16,009 bases of DNA from Prolixibacteraceae bacterium (GCA_003537645.1 DPRM01000034.1:2017-18025); one strand, 5' to 3'; shown: positions 7,766-15,046, counted from the first letter of the stretch. Numbers and translations are program-made. The notes: generated by a model not told the origin, from the sequence alone.

Positions 7766-8818
7766 TCAAATGGTTGCTGGTTTAGCGCGTTCAAGTATTT
7801 TGTTTATTTCATCCGGAAATTCAGCATATAATTTATCGAGATAGGGAGCCATAAAAGTATTTTTATCAATCTCAAAACGATCGAAAAGTTCTTTACACAA
7901 AAAAGTACTACGGTTCTTTTCAATATCATTAAAAACTTTGCGCAATTCACGTTCATTCTGTTGTAAGTCAGCGTCATCAAAGGCTTTAGATATTGCCATT
8001 ACATACAATTCCAGTTTCAGCGCGTACGCCAGACCATAATCCGGTAAGATCTTAATCGATTTATTGCAATTTTCGATGGCCGAAGACATAAAGTCCCTGT
8101 TCCCGTATCGATCGTACATATCGCTGAATGCAATGGCCGCATTCACATAAGTGGTTTGCAGCAATGTTAATTTCTCTTCATATTCTTTAATCAGATCAAT
8201 CATTTTCTCAATGCGCTGCGGGTAATTGCTGTAATAATAGCAACGCATAATGGTATCAATCAGCGAAACTTTTTTAGCTTCAGGAATACTCAAACTTTCA
8301 TCGTTCAGGTAATTTTTCAGATCATTAACCATCGATTCATCAACATTGTGGTTCTTTTTGGTAATCGTTTCAACTTTAAAATCGAGCAGGCTTTCTATTA
8401 CCGTCGAAAAATACCGGGTACTGATGGCTTTTATTTTATCTTCATTTTCCTTCTTTAAATGGTTAACCTTTTCGTCAACAATGGTTTGCAGATAGGCTTT
8501 GGCATATTTATTAACCAAAAACCCAAGAACTGAAACCAGCGCTGCAATTACAAAAAGCCACCAGCGCAGGGTTTCGCGCAACGATTTTTCGATTTTATTA
8601 TCAACAATGTTCTCAAAGTCCTGATTTGGAATTCGTGTATATGACCCCTCTTCAACTTTCTGATCAAGCTTTTCAACTTTGGCCTTAAGGCTGTCAACCT
8701 TTAGTACAGTTTGACTGGCAATTGTGTTAATATCCTGCATTTCGGGCTGAGCCATTGCGCCCGTCAGAAAACCGTTCAGGAAAAAGGCTACACAAACAAT
8801 TAAACGGGAAGTTTTCAT
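7766..8818 (-). CDS. Membrane-anchored coiled-coil protein of unknown function
   Basis: I do not recognise a family. The frame is open up to an ATG at 8869, but the ATG at 8818 is the better start because it gives a clean signal peptide (MKTSRLIVCVAFFLNGFLTG, cleavage probably after AMA at residue 23). The resulting product is 350 residues. Order of features: signal peptide; a charged heptad-like segment at about 32-57 (VLKVDSLKAKVEKLDQKVEE); a transmembrane helix at about 84-102 (LRWWLFVIAALVSVLGFLV); a second charged helix at about 108-140. The rest is an alpha-helical region including a stretch around LPDYGLAYALKLELYV that is reminiscent of a tetratricopeptide-like helix pair. The predicted layout is an N-terminal periplasmic coiled coil, one membrane span and a large cytoplasmic helical domain. 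It is monocistronic: convergent with citrate synthase and divergent from the TauE-like permease. The gene call is firm; the function is unknown. Confidence 0.8.
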   Translation of the reverse strand: MKTSRLIVCVAFFLNGFLTGAMAQPEMQDINTIASQTVLKVDSLKAKVEKLDQKVEEGSYTRIPNQDFENIVDNKIEKSLRETLRWWLFVIAALVSVLGFLVNKYAKAYLQTIVDEKVNHLKKENEDKIKAISTRYFSTVIESLLDFKVETITKKNHNVDESMVNDLKNYLNDESLSIPEAKKVSLIDTIMRCYYYSNYPQRIEKMIDLIKEYEEKLTLLQTTYVNAAIAFSDMYDRYGNRDFMSSAIENCNKSIKILPDYGLAYALKLELYVMAISKAFDDADLQQNERELRKVFNDIEKNRSTFLCKELFDRFEIDKNTFMAPYLDKLYAEFPDEINKILERAKPATI

Positions 8819-8986
8819 ATCGCCACAATTTGTTTTGCCTACTCTTTTTACGATTTTCGGCAACCTCAATGGGCATACTTACGCGAAACTAAAGAAAATG
8901 GTTTTCAACCGGCCAAAATCCCCGAACTATTCAGCCAGTGCAAAACCGGTGGATAAACGTGCTGAAACCTATTTTAAAATAATGCA

Positions 8987-8994
8987 TACATTTG
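8987..8994 (+). promoter_or_regulatory. Putative -7 promoter box of the TauE-like gene
   Basis: TACATTTG matches the Bacteroidota sigma-70 -7 consensus TAnnTTTG exactly and lies 19 bases before the ATG at 9014, implying a short 5' leader. No TTG is seen at the expected -33 distance, so this is a single-box prediction. Confidence 0.45.
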
Positions 8995-9013
8995 TTAAAA
9001 AAAATCTGGATTG

Positions 9014-9736
9014 ATGGAAATTGCATTGACACTTTGCATTCTGATTGTAGCTTTTTTATACGCCTCGGCCGGACATGGCGGCGCCAGCGGCTACCTTGCG
9101 CTGATGGCAATTTTCGGGATTGCCCCAATTTATATGAAAACTTCGGCGCTGACACTGAATGTGTTTGTTTCAATGATTGCTTTCGTTTCGTATTACCAGG
9201 CTGGTTATTTTCGCTGGAAACTATTGTTGCCTTTTGTAATTACTTCCATTCCAATGGCATTCATCGGCGCTAAAATCGAAATCGACCCGAAGGTTTACAA
9301 AATCGCATTGGGTGTTTTGTTACTGATTGCTACCGCCAGATTACTTTATAAACCATCGGAAAACAAAATCACCTCCGACTTGTCGTTGCCAATTGCACTA
9401 TTTTCAGGTGCAGTCATTGGTTTTTTCTCGGGCATGACCGGAATTGGCGGCGGAATTATTCTTAGTCCGCTGATTTTGCTGCTGGGTTGGGCTAGTATCA
9501 AGGAAACTGCTGCTGTATCGGCCTTGTTTATTTTCCTGAATTCCATTTCAGGGCTGATTGGAATCTGGCAAAATGGTATTGCTTTTCCTCCTGAAATGAT
9601 GTGGTGGATTGCCGCCGGATTGGCTGGTGGAATTGCCGGTGGTTATACCGGAAGCAAAAAAATCTCAATGGCCGGGATGAAATACATCCTGGCAATTGTG
9701 TTGCTGATTGCCGGGATGAAATTGCTGTTTGTATAA
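9014..9736 (+). CDS. TauE/SafE (DUF81) family membrane permease
   Basis: A 240-residue, highly hydrophobic protein with about seven or eight membrane spans and two similar halves, as in the TauE/SafE family of putative sulfite, sulfoacetate or related anion exporters. Each half carries the family's glycine-rich signature: SAGHGGASGYLALM near the N-terminus and FFSGMTGIGGGIILSPL in the middle. The C-terminal half also contains GLAGGIAGGYTGSKK. The frame can begin with TTG at 9011, but ATG at 9014 directly after it is more likely. The gene stands alone: divergent from the coiled-coil gene and convergent with the methyltransferase gene, with only 17 bases between the two stop codons. The substrate cannot be read from sequence or context; no sulfur-metabolism gene is nearby. 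Confidence 0.9.
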   Translation: MEIALTLCILIVAFLYASAGHGGASGYLALMAIFGIAPIYMKTSALTLNVFVSMIAFVSYYQAGYFRWKLLLPFVITSIPMAFIGAKIEIDPKVYKIALGVLLLIATARLLYKPSENKITSDLSLPIALFSGAVIGFFSGMTGIGGGIILSPLILLLGWASIKETAAVSALFIFLNSISGLIGIWQNGIAFPPEMMWWIAAGLAGGIAGGYTGSKKISMAGMKYILAIVLLIAGMKLLFV

Positions 9737-9753
9737 AAAATTAAGAGAAACGT

Positions 9754-11016
9754 CTAATTCTCACCATTAAATTCCCTTATCGCATCAACCATTGCCACAA
9801 TGTTTTTAACCGGAACATTTGCCTGAATGTTGTGAACGGTGTTGAACACAAACCCGCCATCTTTGGCAAAAATGTCGCACAAACGGAGCACTTCTTCGCG
9901 AACTTTTTCAGGTGTAGAATAAGGCAAGGTTTTTTGAGTGTCAATACCGCCGCCCCAGAAAACAAGGTATTTTCCGTAGGTATTTTTCAGGTGTGCCGGG
10001 TTCATTCCTATTGCGCTCACCTGCACAGGGTTAATAATATCGAAACCTGCGTCGATAAAGCGCGACATAAATGTTTCGACAGCGCCGCAAGAATGTTTAA
10101 ATGTCTTCCAGCTTGTATTGGAATGTACCCAATCGTTGATCCGCCGGTAATAAGGCAACCATAAATCGTCGAATTGTTCGGGGGCGCAGAAGGTTGAATC
10201 CTGCGTGCCAAAATCAGTTCCGCAGATAAAAACAGCATCCAGATTATTGCCAATTACCTCGTGCAATCGACGGAAATTTTCGAGCGCAATTTCGCTTTGC
10301 TTGTCGAATATAGCTTTGACGTATTCAGGTCGCATAACAGTGCTCATATACCATTCGGCAATATCACGAATGCCTTTAGGATGTTTCATCTGTATTCCGG
10401 GAACCAGTGCAATATCGCCCAAAGCAGTACCTCCGAGTCCTGCAATGACTGCTTTTCCGGTGTCTCGTGCGTTTCGGGTAGCTTCTTTCCAAAAATTCAA
10501 TTCACTTTCAGTAATAAGCCCAAATTCTTCGAGATTATCGCGCACATCAAGGGTTTCCTCGTCAAGTAGTTCCTGACGAACGATGGCATCAAAAAAATAG
10601 CTGGCTTTCGGCATCCTGGCTGATGCTGAAACGGAAGTATCGCCTTCGGGGTGAATCAGCAAATCACCATTTTCAGCGTTGGTGGTTTCAAAACCTTCAG
10701 GAACAAGCACAGTTTGACCCCAAAAAGTTTTCATCTCTTTCAATGGTTCATGGTTGTAAATTCCAAACATGTTGTTTTTGCCCCATGCGCCAACCACATC
10801 AATGCCCATTGCTTCCTGCAAATCAGGCTCTACAAGTCCCAACATCTGATAGGGTTCAATCACCCGCACCGGGTGATTCTCCAAACCATAGTACTTTCGA
10901 AGGTTTTCAACCGACAATACGTGAACTCCGGTTACTGCTGTTGAACCAAAATCGACTACTACTTTTTCGGGCTGACGGTGATTGACGGTCAGATCAAATC
11001 GTTCTTTTGATGTCAT
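9754..11016 (-). CDS. UroD/MtaA-like methyltransferase (uroporphyrinogen decarboxylase superfamily)
   Basis: A cytoplasmic 420-residue protein of the superfamily that holds uroporphyrinogen decarboxylase and the cobalamin-linked methyltransferases MtaA, MtbA and CmuA. Family features: the N-terminal MTSKERFDLTVNHRQPEKVV (1-20), ICGTDFGTQ (264-272), FKHSCGAV (306-313), VFWGGGIDTQKTLP (352-365), TPEKVREEV (368-376) and FNTVHNIQANVPVKNI (391-406). His308 and Cys310 match the H-x-C zinc site of MtaA-type enzymes. At the third ligand position, where MtaA has Cys, this protein appears to have His395. It is not a true haem-pathway UroD, because the family's substrate-binding N-terminal arginine motif is absent. 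It is the last gene of a three-gene operon, 17 bases after the GH10 gene, which suggests a role with a methylated compound derived from the glycan. No corrinoid protein is present in the window, and the actual substrate is unknown. Confidence 0.85.
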   Translation of the reverse strand: MTSKERFDLTVNHRQPEKVVVDFGSTAVTGVHVLSVENLRKYYGLENHPVRVIEPYQMLGLVEPDLQEAMGIDVVGAWGKNNMFGIYNHEPLKEMKTFWGQTVLVPEGFETTNAENGDLLIHPEGDTSVSASARMPKASYFFDAIVRQELLDEETLDVRDNLEEFGLITESELNFWKEATRNARDTGKAVIAGLGGTALGDIALVPGIQMKHPKGIRDIAEWYMSTVMRPEYVKAIFDKQSEIALENFRRLHEVIGNNLDAVFICGTDFGTQDSTFCAPEQFDDLWLPYYRRINDWVHSNTSWKTFKHSCGAVETFMSRFIDAGFDIINPVQVSAIGMNPAHLKNTYGKYLVFWGGGIDTQKTLPYSTPEKVREEVLRLCDIFAKDGGFVFNTVHNIQANVPVKNIVAMVDAIREFNGEN

Positions 11017-11033
11017 TTTTTATTCCTCGGTTC

Positions 11034-12272
11034 TTAAAATTTCACAACAACTTTTCCGGCCGATCTGGTTAAATCAATTTCTTTGGTTTTGCCGTTAACG
11101 GTAACTTTGTATTTCCCATAAAATGCAGGAACTGATAATTCTCCCTTACTGTTAGTTTTGCCTTTTTCGCTGGTCCACCATTCTTTTAAAATAAGGTTTT
11201 GGTATGCAATTGCAGCTGGCGTTGGAGTCCAGTCTTTTTTGAATAACGACGAAGGCTTAATCCAGTTGGCGCCCTCCCAAAAACCCCACATTAAAATGCC
11301 TTCGACAGCCGGATGAGCGAAACAGATTTTATAATAATCAACCATTTCTTTGGCCTTTATTTCCTCTTCTTCAGGAGTCATAACCAAATTTCGATCATTG
11401 TAATATTTCGATCGCTGTCCGGGCATATTGAATTCAGTCACACGAATTGGTAACTTAAACTTTGCAAGTGAATCGAGTGCATTTTTCAGCTGGCCGCGGT
11501 CGAATGTTTCGGCATGTAGATGGCCCTGAACTCCAATACCTGCAACTGGAACTCCCTGTTTCAGGAACATACGTATTTGCGCCATGTATTCGGGCAACTT
11601 CACCCCGGTTAAAATATCGTAATCGTTTAGGTAAAGTTTGATTTCAGGATCACCGGATTGTGCCCATTCTGCCATTTTTTTTGTAATGTCTGCACCCAGC
11701 CGATCCTCATAATAATTACCGTGCACCATTTCATTGTTCAGGTCGTATTCAACAAACTGGCCTTTGTATCGGGCAGTTACTGTTTCAGCGCGGTTTTTAA
11801 GTGTTTGTTCCAACTCTTTATCGGGCATCTCTTTTACCCAGGGCTGAACAAACTGAGGAATTCCCCAGAAAAGATTATGCGCCCTGAGAGGAATGTTGTT
11901 TGCTTTTGTCCAATTCAAAATTCCGTCAACTACAGAATAGTCCACCTGCCCTTTCTGGCGTTCCATGCTGGGCCATTTCACGGCATTTTCGGTGACTGCC
12001 GAGTTAAAATTCTTCAGAAATTTTTCTTCGAATTGCTTTTTGTCATTTTCAGGCATCGAACCGTCAACAAAACTGTTTGGGATTGCACATCCAAACCAAA
12101 ATTCGTGGCTGATCTGCTCTACAGATACTTTAGCATTGGGTTTTGACTTGATGGTTATTTCGCCTTTACGGTTGGCGGCAATTGATTGGTCGATTTCGGT
12201 AATTTGTGCTGTAACTGACGACAGTTGAAAAATCAGTAAATTAGTAATTGTTAAAAATGTAATTAGTTTCAT
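11034..12272 (-). CDS. Secreted GH10 family endo-1,4-beta-xylanase-like glycosidase
   Basis: A 412-residue enzyme with a signal peptide (residues 1 to about 22, ending SSVTA) and no lipobox cysteine. A short N-terminal beta region (GEITIKSKPNAKVSVEQ) precedes the GH10 (beta/alpha)8 barrel, which runs from about HEFWFGCA (56-63) to 365. Catalytic residues are visible: acid/base Glu181 in EYDLNNEM and nucleophile Glu280 in IRVTEFNMP. Other barrel landmarks are His132 and Trp136 in LRAHNLFWG, and GIGVQGHLH (246-254). The canonical RGHTLVWH is changed to RAHNLFWG, so the -1 subsite neighbourhood is not typical and the substrate may not be plain xylan. A C-terminal beta segment (GELSVPAFYGKYKVTVNG) resembles a small sandwich tail. 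It starts 9 bases after the 600-residue gene and is followed after 17 bases by the methyltransferase, giving a clear operon. Confidence 0.9.
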   Translation of the reverse strand: MKLITFLTITNLLIFQLSSVTAQITEIDQSIAANRKGEITIKSKPNAKVSVEQISHEFWFGCAIPNSFVDGSMPENDKKQFEEKFLKNFNSAVTENAVKWPSMERQKGQVDYSVVDGILNWTKANNIPLRAHNLFWGIPQFVQPWVKEMPDKELEQTLKNRAETVTARYKGQFVEYDLNNEMVHGNYYEDRLGADITKKMAEWAQSGDPEIKLYLNDYDILTGVKLPEYMAQIRMFLKQGVPVAGIGVQGHLHAETFDRGQLKNALDSLAKFKLPIRVTEFNMPGQRSKYYNDRNLVMTPEEEEIKAKEMVDYYKICFAHPAVEGILMWGFWEGANWIKPSSLFKKDWTPTPAAIAYQNLILKEWWTSEKGKTNSKGELSVPAFYGKYKVTVNGKTKEIDLTRSAGKVVVKF

Positions 12273-12281
12273 ATCGGCTTC

Positions 12282-14084
12282 TTATTTAGTTAGGTTTGAA
12301 TTTAATAAATGTGTTTTCATGAACTTATCGAGTAATTGATATTCACCCCACACCCGTTGTATAATTGAAGAAAGTTCTCCGAGTTCGCCTCTTGATCTGA
12401 CTTTTGAAGCAAAAACTTCCATCATCTGCCTGATTGGAATATTTTTCAGGGATTCCTTTGCTTTTATTAGCTCATCGGCTGAAATAACTGTGGGTTCCAT
12501 TGCTATCAGGTACCGGTCGCGTAGATTCCACGCAGGCTCCAACCCACGCGAAACTTTGTCGAACAGCAAAGTAAACTCATAGTTGGCTTTCAACCATTCC
12601 AGATTTTGCAGCTGTTCATCATTCGGTTTATTTTCAGTGCAAAGGTCAATTGCCAGAATGATTTCGTTGCAGGCATTCAATTGCACTTGCGAAAGTTTTC
12701 CCCAGGCAGGTGTATAAGCGTAATATTCTTCGGAGGCAACTTGCTTTAAAACTCCATTGACATCGTATTTCGCCAAAACCGGACTCAAATATTCTGCGGC
12801 ATAATTTCCGAAATTTACAGCACAGTAGTCCTTGTATATATCACTGGTACTGTTTGTTGAATCAGGATTTTGAGCGAAAAACATGAAAGTTTCGAAATTT
12901 TCCCTGATTTCTTCTGTCCGCCAATGAATACCAATTACCCCATTCAGTTTATCAGCCGAAGCCTTTTTAACCTGACTCCGCAAATCATCGACACGTGGCT
13001 GAAGGTGCCAGAGCGAGGCATCACTTTCGAGCCAGGGAATTGCCCACACATCTCTGTTTTTAGCTATTTCACTAAAAAAAGCAGGATGACCGAATTTTCC
13101 CTGATCAGGATTCAGCATCGAAAAAGTAATATCCTGCGGAAGCGCTTTGTCCAACCCGCGCAGCAAAAGAGCCATTTGCGACTCGCTTCCCCACCCGCCA
13201 ATTGCAATTTTAATTTCCGGAGCTTTTAATCTGACATAATCGTAAGCTTTTTGAATGTATGCCTGCGACCACACTCCTAAAAATTTAAGCGATTCATTCA
13301 CTCCTTCCAAATCGTAAAATTTTTCATTTTCAGAATAAAACTGCTGCATATACCTGTTTTTCAGGGCTATTTCAGGATTAACACCAAACATGCAATGCTC
13401 ATTCAGCCATAAATAAATCCAGTCGATTCCTTTATATGTTTCAATTATATTATCGATTGTGGCGTATAAAATACCTGTTGCGTCCGGATCAAACGGATTA
13501 TAAACCAAACTGCCGTCGCCTTTCCAATACATGTCGCTGTTGGTTCGTATCGAAGCATATTCGGGCGGAGCCACGCCAAATTCGAATCCCATTGCCATTT
13601 GCATATTTCGCTGGTGCGCCATTAACAGAACCTTTTGCATCAGCGACTGGGCTTTTTCGTATCGTTCTTCATTGGTTTTGGCTGTAACAGCACAATCGGC
13701 TCCAAAATAGCCAACTCCCCGGGTTGAAAGGAAATGCTTCTCCAAACCGAATGGGAAATCTTTGATTTTCATAGGCAAATATCCCCACCGAGCCATTCCT
13801 GAATGATCAAATCCGGCTTCAGGCAATACATTTTTATACTGAATTTTGATCATCGGCTCCACATAGTTGAGATAGCGCTCACCTCCCCCTGTATAATTGT
13901 GAAACGCGATGAAATTGATGCCATTTTTTTGACAATCATCAAGATATTTCGTGTAATCATCTTCGTTCCATGCCGAAGGACCCGATAAAAAATTGTGCCA
14001 GGGTAAAACTCCTCTAATCTGAAATGACTGAGCTTTGATTTGTGTACTAACAAGTACGAGTAATACAAATACAACTTTTTTCAT
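12282..14084 (-). CDS. Secreted glycosidase-like TIM-barrel protein, family uncertain
   Basis: A 600-residue protein beginning with a signal peptide (MKKVVFVLLVLVSTQIKAQS, cleavage near 18) and exported without a lipobox. The segment IRGVLPWHNFLSGPSAWN, followed by DYTKYLDDCQKNGINFIAFHNYTGG (about 23-67), resembles the first strand and helix of alpha-glucuronidase-like (GH67) or hexosaminidase-like barrels. Later strands show MAMGFEFG (164-170), WIYLWLNEH (222-230), IAIGGWGSES (294-302), VWAIPWLESDASLW (346-359) and GVIGIHWRTEEI (382-393). Glu229 and Glu353 are possible catalytic carboxylates at strand ends, but this is inference. The last ~200 residues are a helical domain. It is the first gene of an operon with a GH10 enzyme 9 bases downstream. 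A debranching role on the same glycan is plausible; I cannot assign a CAZy family from memory. Confidence 0.75.
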   Translation of the reverse strand: MKKVVFVLLVLVSTQIKAQSFQIRGVLPWHNFLSGPSAWNEDDYTKYLDDCQKNGINFIAFHNYTGGGERYLNYVEPMIKIQYKNVLPEAGFDHSGMARWGYLPMKIKDFPFGLEKHFLSTRGVGYFGADCAVTAKTNEERYEKAQSLMQKVLLMAHQRNMQMAMGFEFGVAPPEYASIRTNSDMYWKGDGSLVYNPFDPDATGILYATIDNIIETYKGIDWIYLWLNEHCMFGVNPEIALKNRYMQQFYSENEKFYDLEGVNESLKFLGVWSQAYIQKAYDYVRLKAPEIKIAIGGWGSESQMALLLRGLDKALPQDITFSMLNPDQGKFGHPAFFSEIAKNRDVWAIPWLESDASLWHLQPRVDDLRSQVKKASADKLNGVIGIHWRTEEIRENFETFMFFAQNPDSTNSTSDIYKDYCAVNFGNYAAEYLSPVLAKYDVNGVLKQVASEEYYAYTPAWGKLSQVQLNACNEIILAIDLCTENKPNDEQLQNLEWLKANYEFTLLFDKVSRGLEPAWNLRDRYLIAMEPTVISADELIKAKESLKNIPIRQMMEVFASKVRSRGELGELSSIIQRVWGEYQLLDKFMKTHLLNSNLTK

Positions 14085-14112
14085 TGAAGTTTGATTTAAC
14101 TGGTTCCTTTGT

Positions 14113-14120
14113 CAAAAATA
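14113..14120 (-). promoter_or_regulatory. Putative -7 promoter box of the glycosidase/GH10/methyltransferase operon
   Basis: Read on the minus strand, the element is TATTTTTG, an exact match to TAnnTTTG, placed about 28 bases before the ATG at 14084. No -33 TTG is obvious. It is the only box of this kind I found between this operon and the divergent fluoride unit. Confidence 0.4.
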
Positions 14121-14201
14121 ATAAATGCAGGAATAGGTTACTTATATTATTAAATTTTAAACAGTATCCATAATTAATGCGCTCCTTAGGCTCTGATTAC
14201 T

Positions 14202-14209
14202 TATATTTG
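14202..14209 (+). promoter_or_regulatory. Putative -7 promoter box of the fluoride riboswitch-crcB unit
   Basis: TATATTTG is an exact match to the Bacteroidota -7 consensus. It ends one base before the first G of the riboswitch aptamer, so transcription starting about 5-8 bases downstream would begin at the 5' edge of the aptamer. This spacing agreement supports both calls. A clear -33 TTG is lacking. Confidence 0.6.
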
Positions 14210-14210
14210 T

Positions 14211-14271
14211 GGGCGGCAATGAGGTCTGCCTTTAACCGCCTGTCCTCCTGTTCAGGCTGATGACATCTACC
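14211..14271 (+). promoter_or_regulatory. Fluoride riboswitch (crcB RNA motif) aptamer
   Basis: The sequence follows the crcB-motif layout. Helix P1 is GGCA (14215-14218) with TGCC (14227-14230), closing the loop ATGAGGTC. The linker TTTAACC follows. The second helix is GCCTG (14238-14242) with CAGGC (14253-14257), closing a variable loop, and then comes the conserved tail TGATGACATCTAC (14258-14270). The loop GAGGTC (14221-14226) can pair with GACATC (14262-14267) to form the family's pseudoknot, with five of six pairs and one G-A mismatch (14223/14265). Directly downstream are crcB and a DUF190 gene, the best-known partners of this riboswitch. I see no terminator between 14272 and the crcB start, so control is probably at translation or by an unrecognised platform. 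Fluoride binding is established for the family, not tested here. Confidence 0.9.
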
Positions 14272-14301
14272 AACGAATAAGTTATTATAAAACGTAATTT
14301 C

Positions 14302-14679
14302 ATGGTAAAATCAATAATGATTGTCGGATTTGGTGGATTCATTGGATCAGTTGCCCGCTTTCTTGTTTCCCGCTATTTTCAGGAAAATATTGTTTCTGTA
14401 TTTCCGTGGAGTACACTCGCTGTTAATATTATTGGCAGTTTAATCATTGGAATTATCTACGGAATTTCAGAAAAAGGTGATTTTTTAAGTTCTGAAATAC
14501 GGCTTTTCCTGACTGTTGGAATCTGCGGTGGATTTACCACTTTCTCTACGTTATCGAACGATGCATTTTTACTGCTTCGTCAGCAGGAATGGATTCGTTT
14601 CGCATTCTATACTTCATTTAGTTTCTTTCTTGGCCTGCTGGCAGTTTATGCAGGCCGAATCATGATTAAACTTTTTTAA
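14302..14679 (+). CDS. crcB: Fluoride ion channel CrcB/Fluc
   Basis: A small inner-membrane protein of 125 residues with four predicted helices that exports fluoride as an antiparallel dual-topology dimer. Family signatures: GFGGFIGSVARF (9-20, with Arg19), WSTLAVNIIGSLIIG (36-50, with the pore-lining Asn42), and GICGGFTTFST (73-83), whose TTFST contains the Na+-binding and Phe-box region. It is encoded just after a fluoride riboswitch and one base before the DUF190 gene. A single crcB gene is compatible with a homodimer. The N-terminal Met at 14302 gives the normal family length. Confidence 0.96.
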   Translation: MVKSIMIVGFGGFIGSVARFLVSRYFQENIVSVFPWSTLAVNIIGSLIIGIIYGISEKGDFLSSEIRLFLTVGICGGFTTFSTLSNDAFLLLRQQEWIRFAFYTSFSFFLGLLAVYAGRIMIKLF

Positions 14680-14680
14680 G

Positions 14681-15046
14681 ATGGAAAACAATTCACAAGT
14701 AGGTATTTTAAGGATTTTCATCAGTTCAACTGATCAGTTCAGACAAACCCCATTGCACGAATTTATTGTACTTCAGGCAAAAAAAGAGGGAATTGCAGGA
14801 GCTACAGTTTTAAAAGGAATGTTGGGTTACGGAGCAAGCTCGGTAATTCATTCCTATAAATTCTGGGAGGTTAGCGACAAAGTTCCGACCGTAATTGAAC
14901 TGATTGACGAGGAAGATAAAGTTCTTTCTTTTTACGAGCGAATGCGGCCACAGCTTGAAGCAATGAAATATGGATGTTTGGCAACTTTCGATAAGACAAC
15001 GGTTTTATTGTACAAATCGGGGCAGAAGAAAATGTTCGATATTTAA
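14681..15046 (+). CDS. DUF190 family protein, fluoride-operon partner
   Basis: A 121-residue soluble protein beginning one base after the crcB stop codon, so translationally linked to it. DUF190 (PF02641-type) features are visible: LRIFISSTDQF (10-20), the helix PLHEFIVLQAKKEGI, the signature GIAGATVLKGMLGYG (37-51), SSVIHSYKFWEVSDKVPTVI (53-72) and IELIDEEDKVLSF (72-84). The family has a PII-like ferredoxin fold and recurs beside crcB under fluoride riboswitch control in other bacteria. Its biochemical role is not settled; a regulatory or accessory role for the channel is the common guess. There is a 20-residue C-terminal tail beyond the usual domain. Confidence 0.88.
   Translation: MENNSQVGILRIFISSTDQFRQTPLHEFIVLQAKKEGIAGATVLKGMLGYGASSVIHSYKFWEVSDKVPTVIELIDEEDKVLSFYERMRPQLEAMKYGCLATFDKTTVLLYKSGQKKMFDI

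Noticed and set aside
8819..8869. Upstream ATG of the coiled-coil protein gene (17 extra residues)
   Set aside because: The extension is basic and puts the hydrophobic signal segment about 20 residues in; starting at 8818 gives a standard signal peptide.
8931..9273. Short open frames overlapping the start of the TauE-like gene on both strands
   Set aside because: They conflict with the well-supported permease frame and have no signature of their own.
9745..9762. GAGAA/TTCTC inverted repeat between the convergent permease and methyltransferase genes
   Set aside because: Only five pairs, A/T-rich, inside the end of the methyltransferase gene and without a T-run; too weak to call a terminator.
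9754..11016. Haem-pathway uroporphyrinogen decarboxylase (hemE)
   Set aside because: Length, the H-x-C metal motif and the operon context fit the methyltransferase-like branch, and the hemE substrate-binding N-terminus is absent.
9754..14084. Polysaccharide utilisation locus in the strict sense
   Set aside because: No SusC/SusD pair, sensor or transporter is visible in the window, so only an operon with glycan-active proteins can be claimed.
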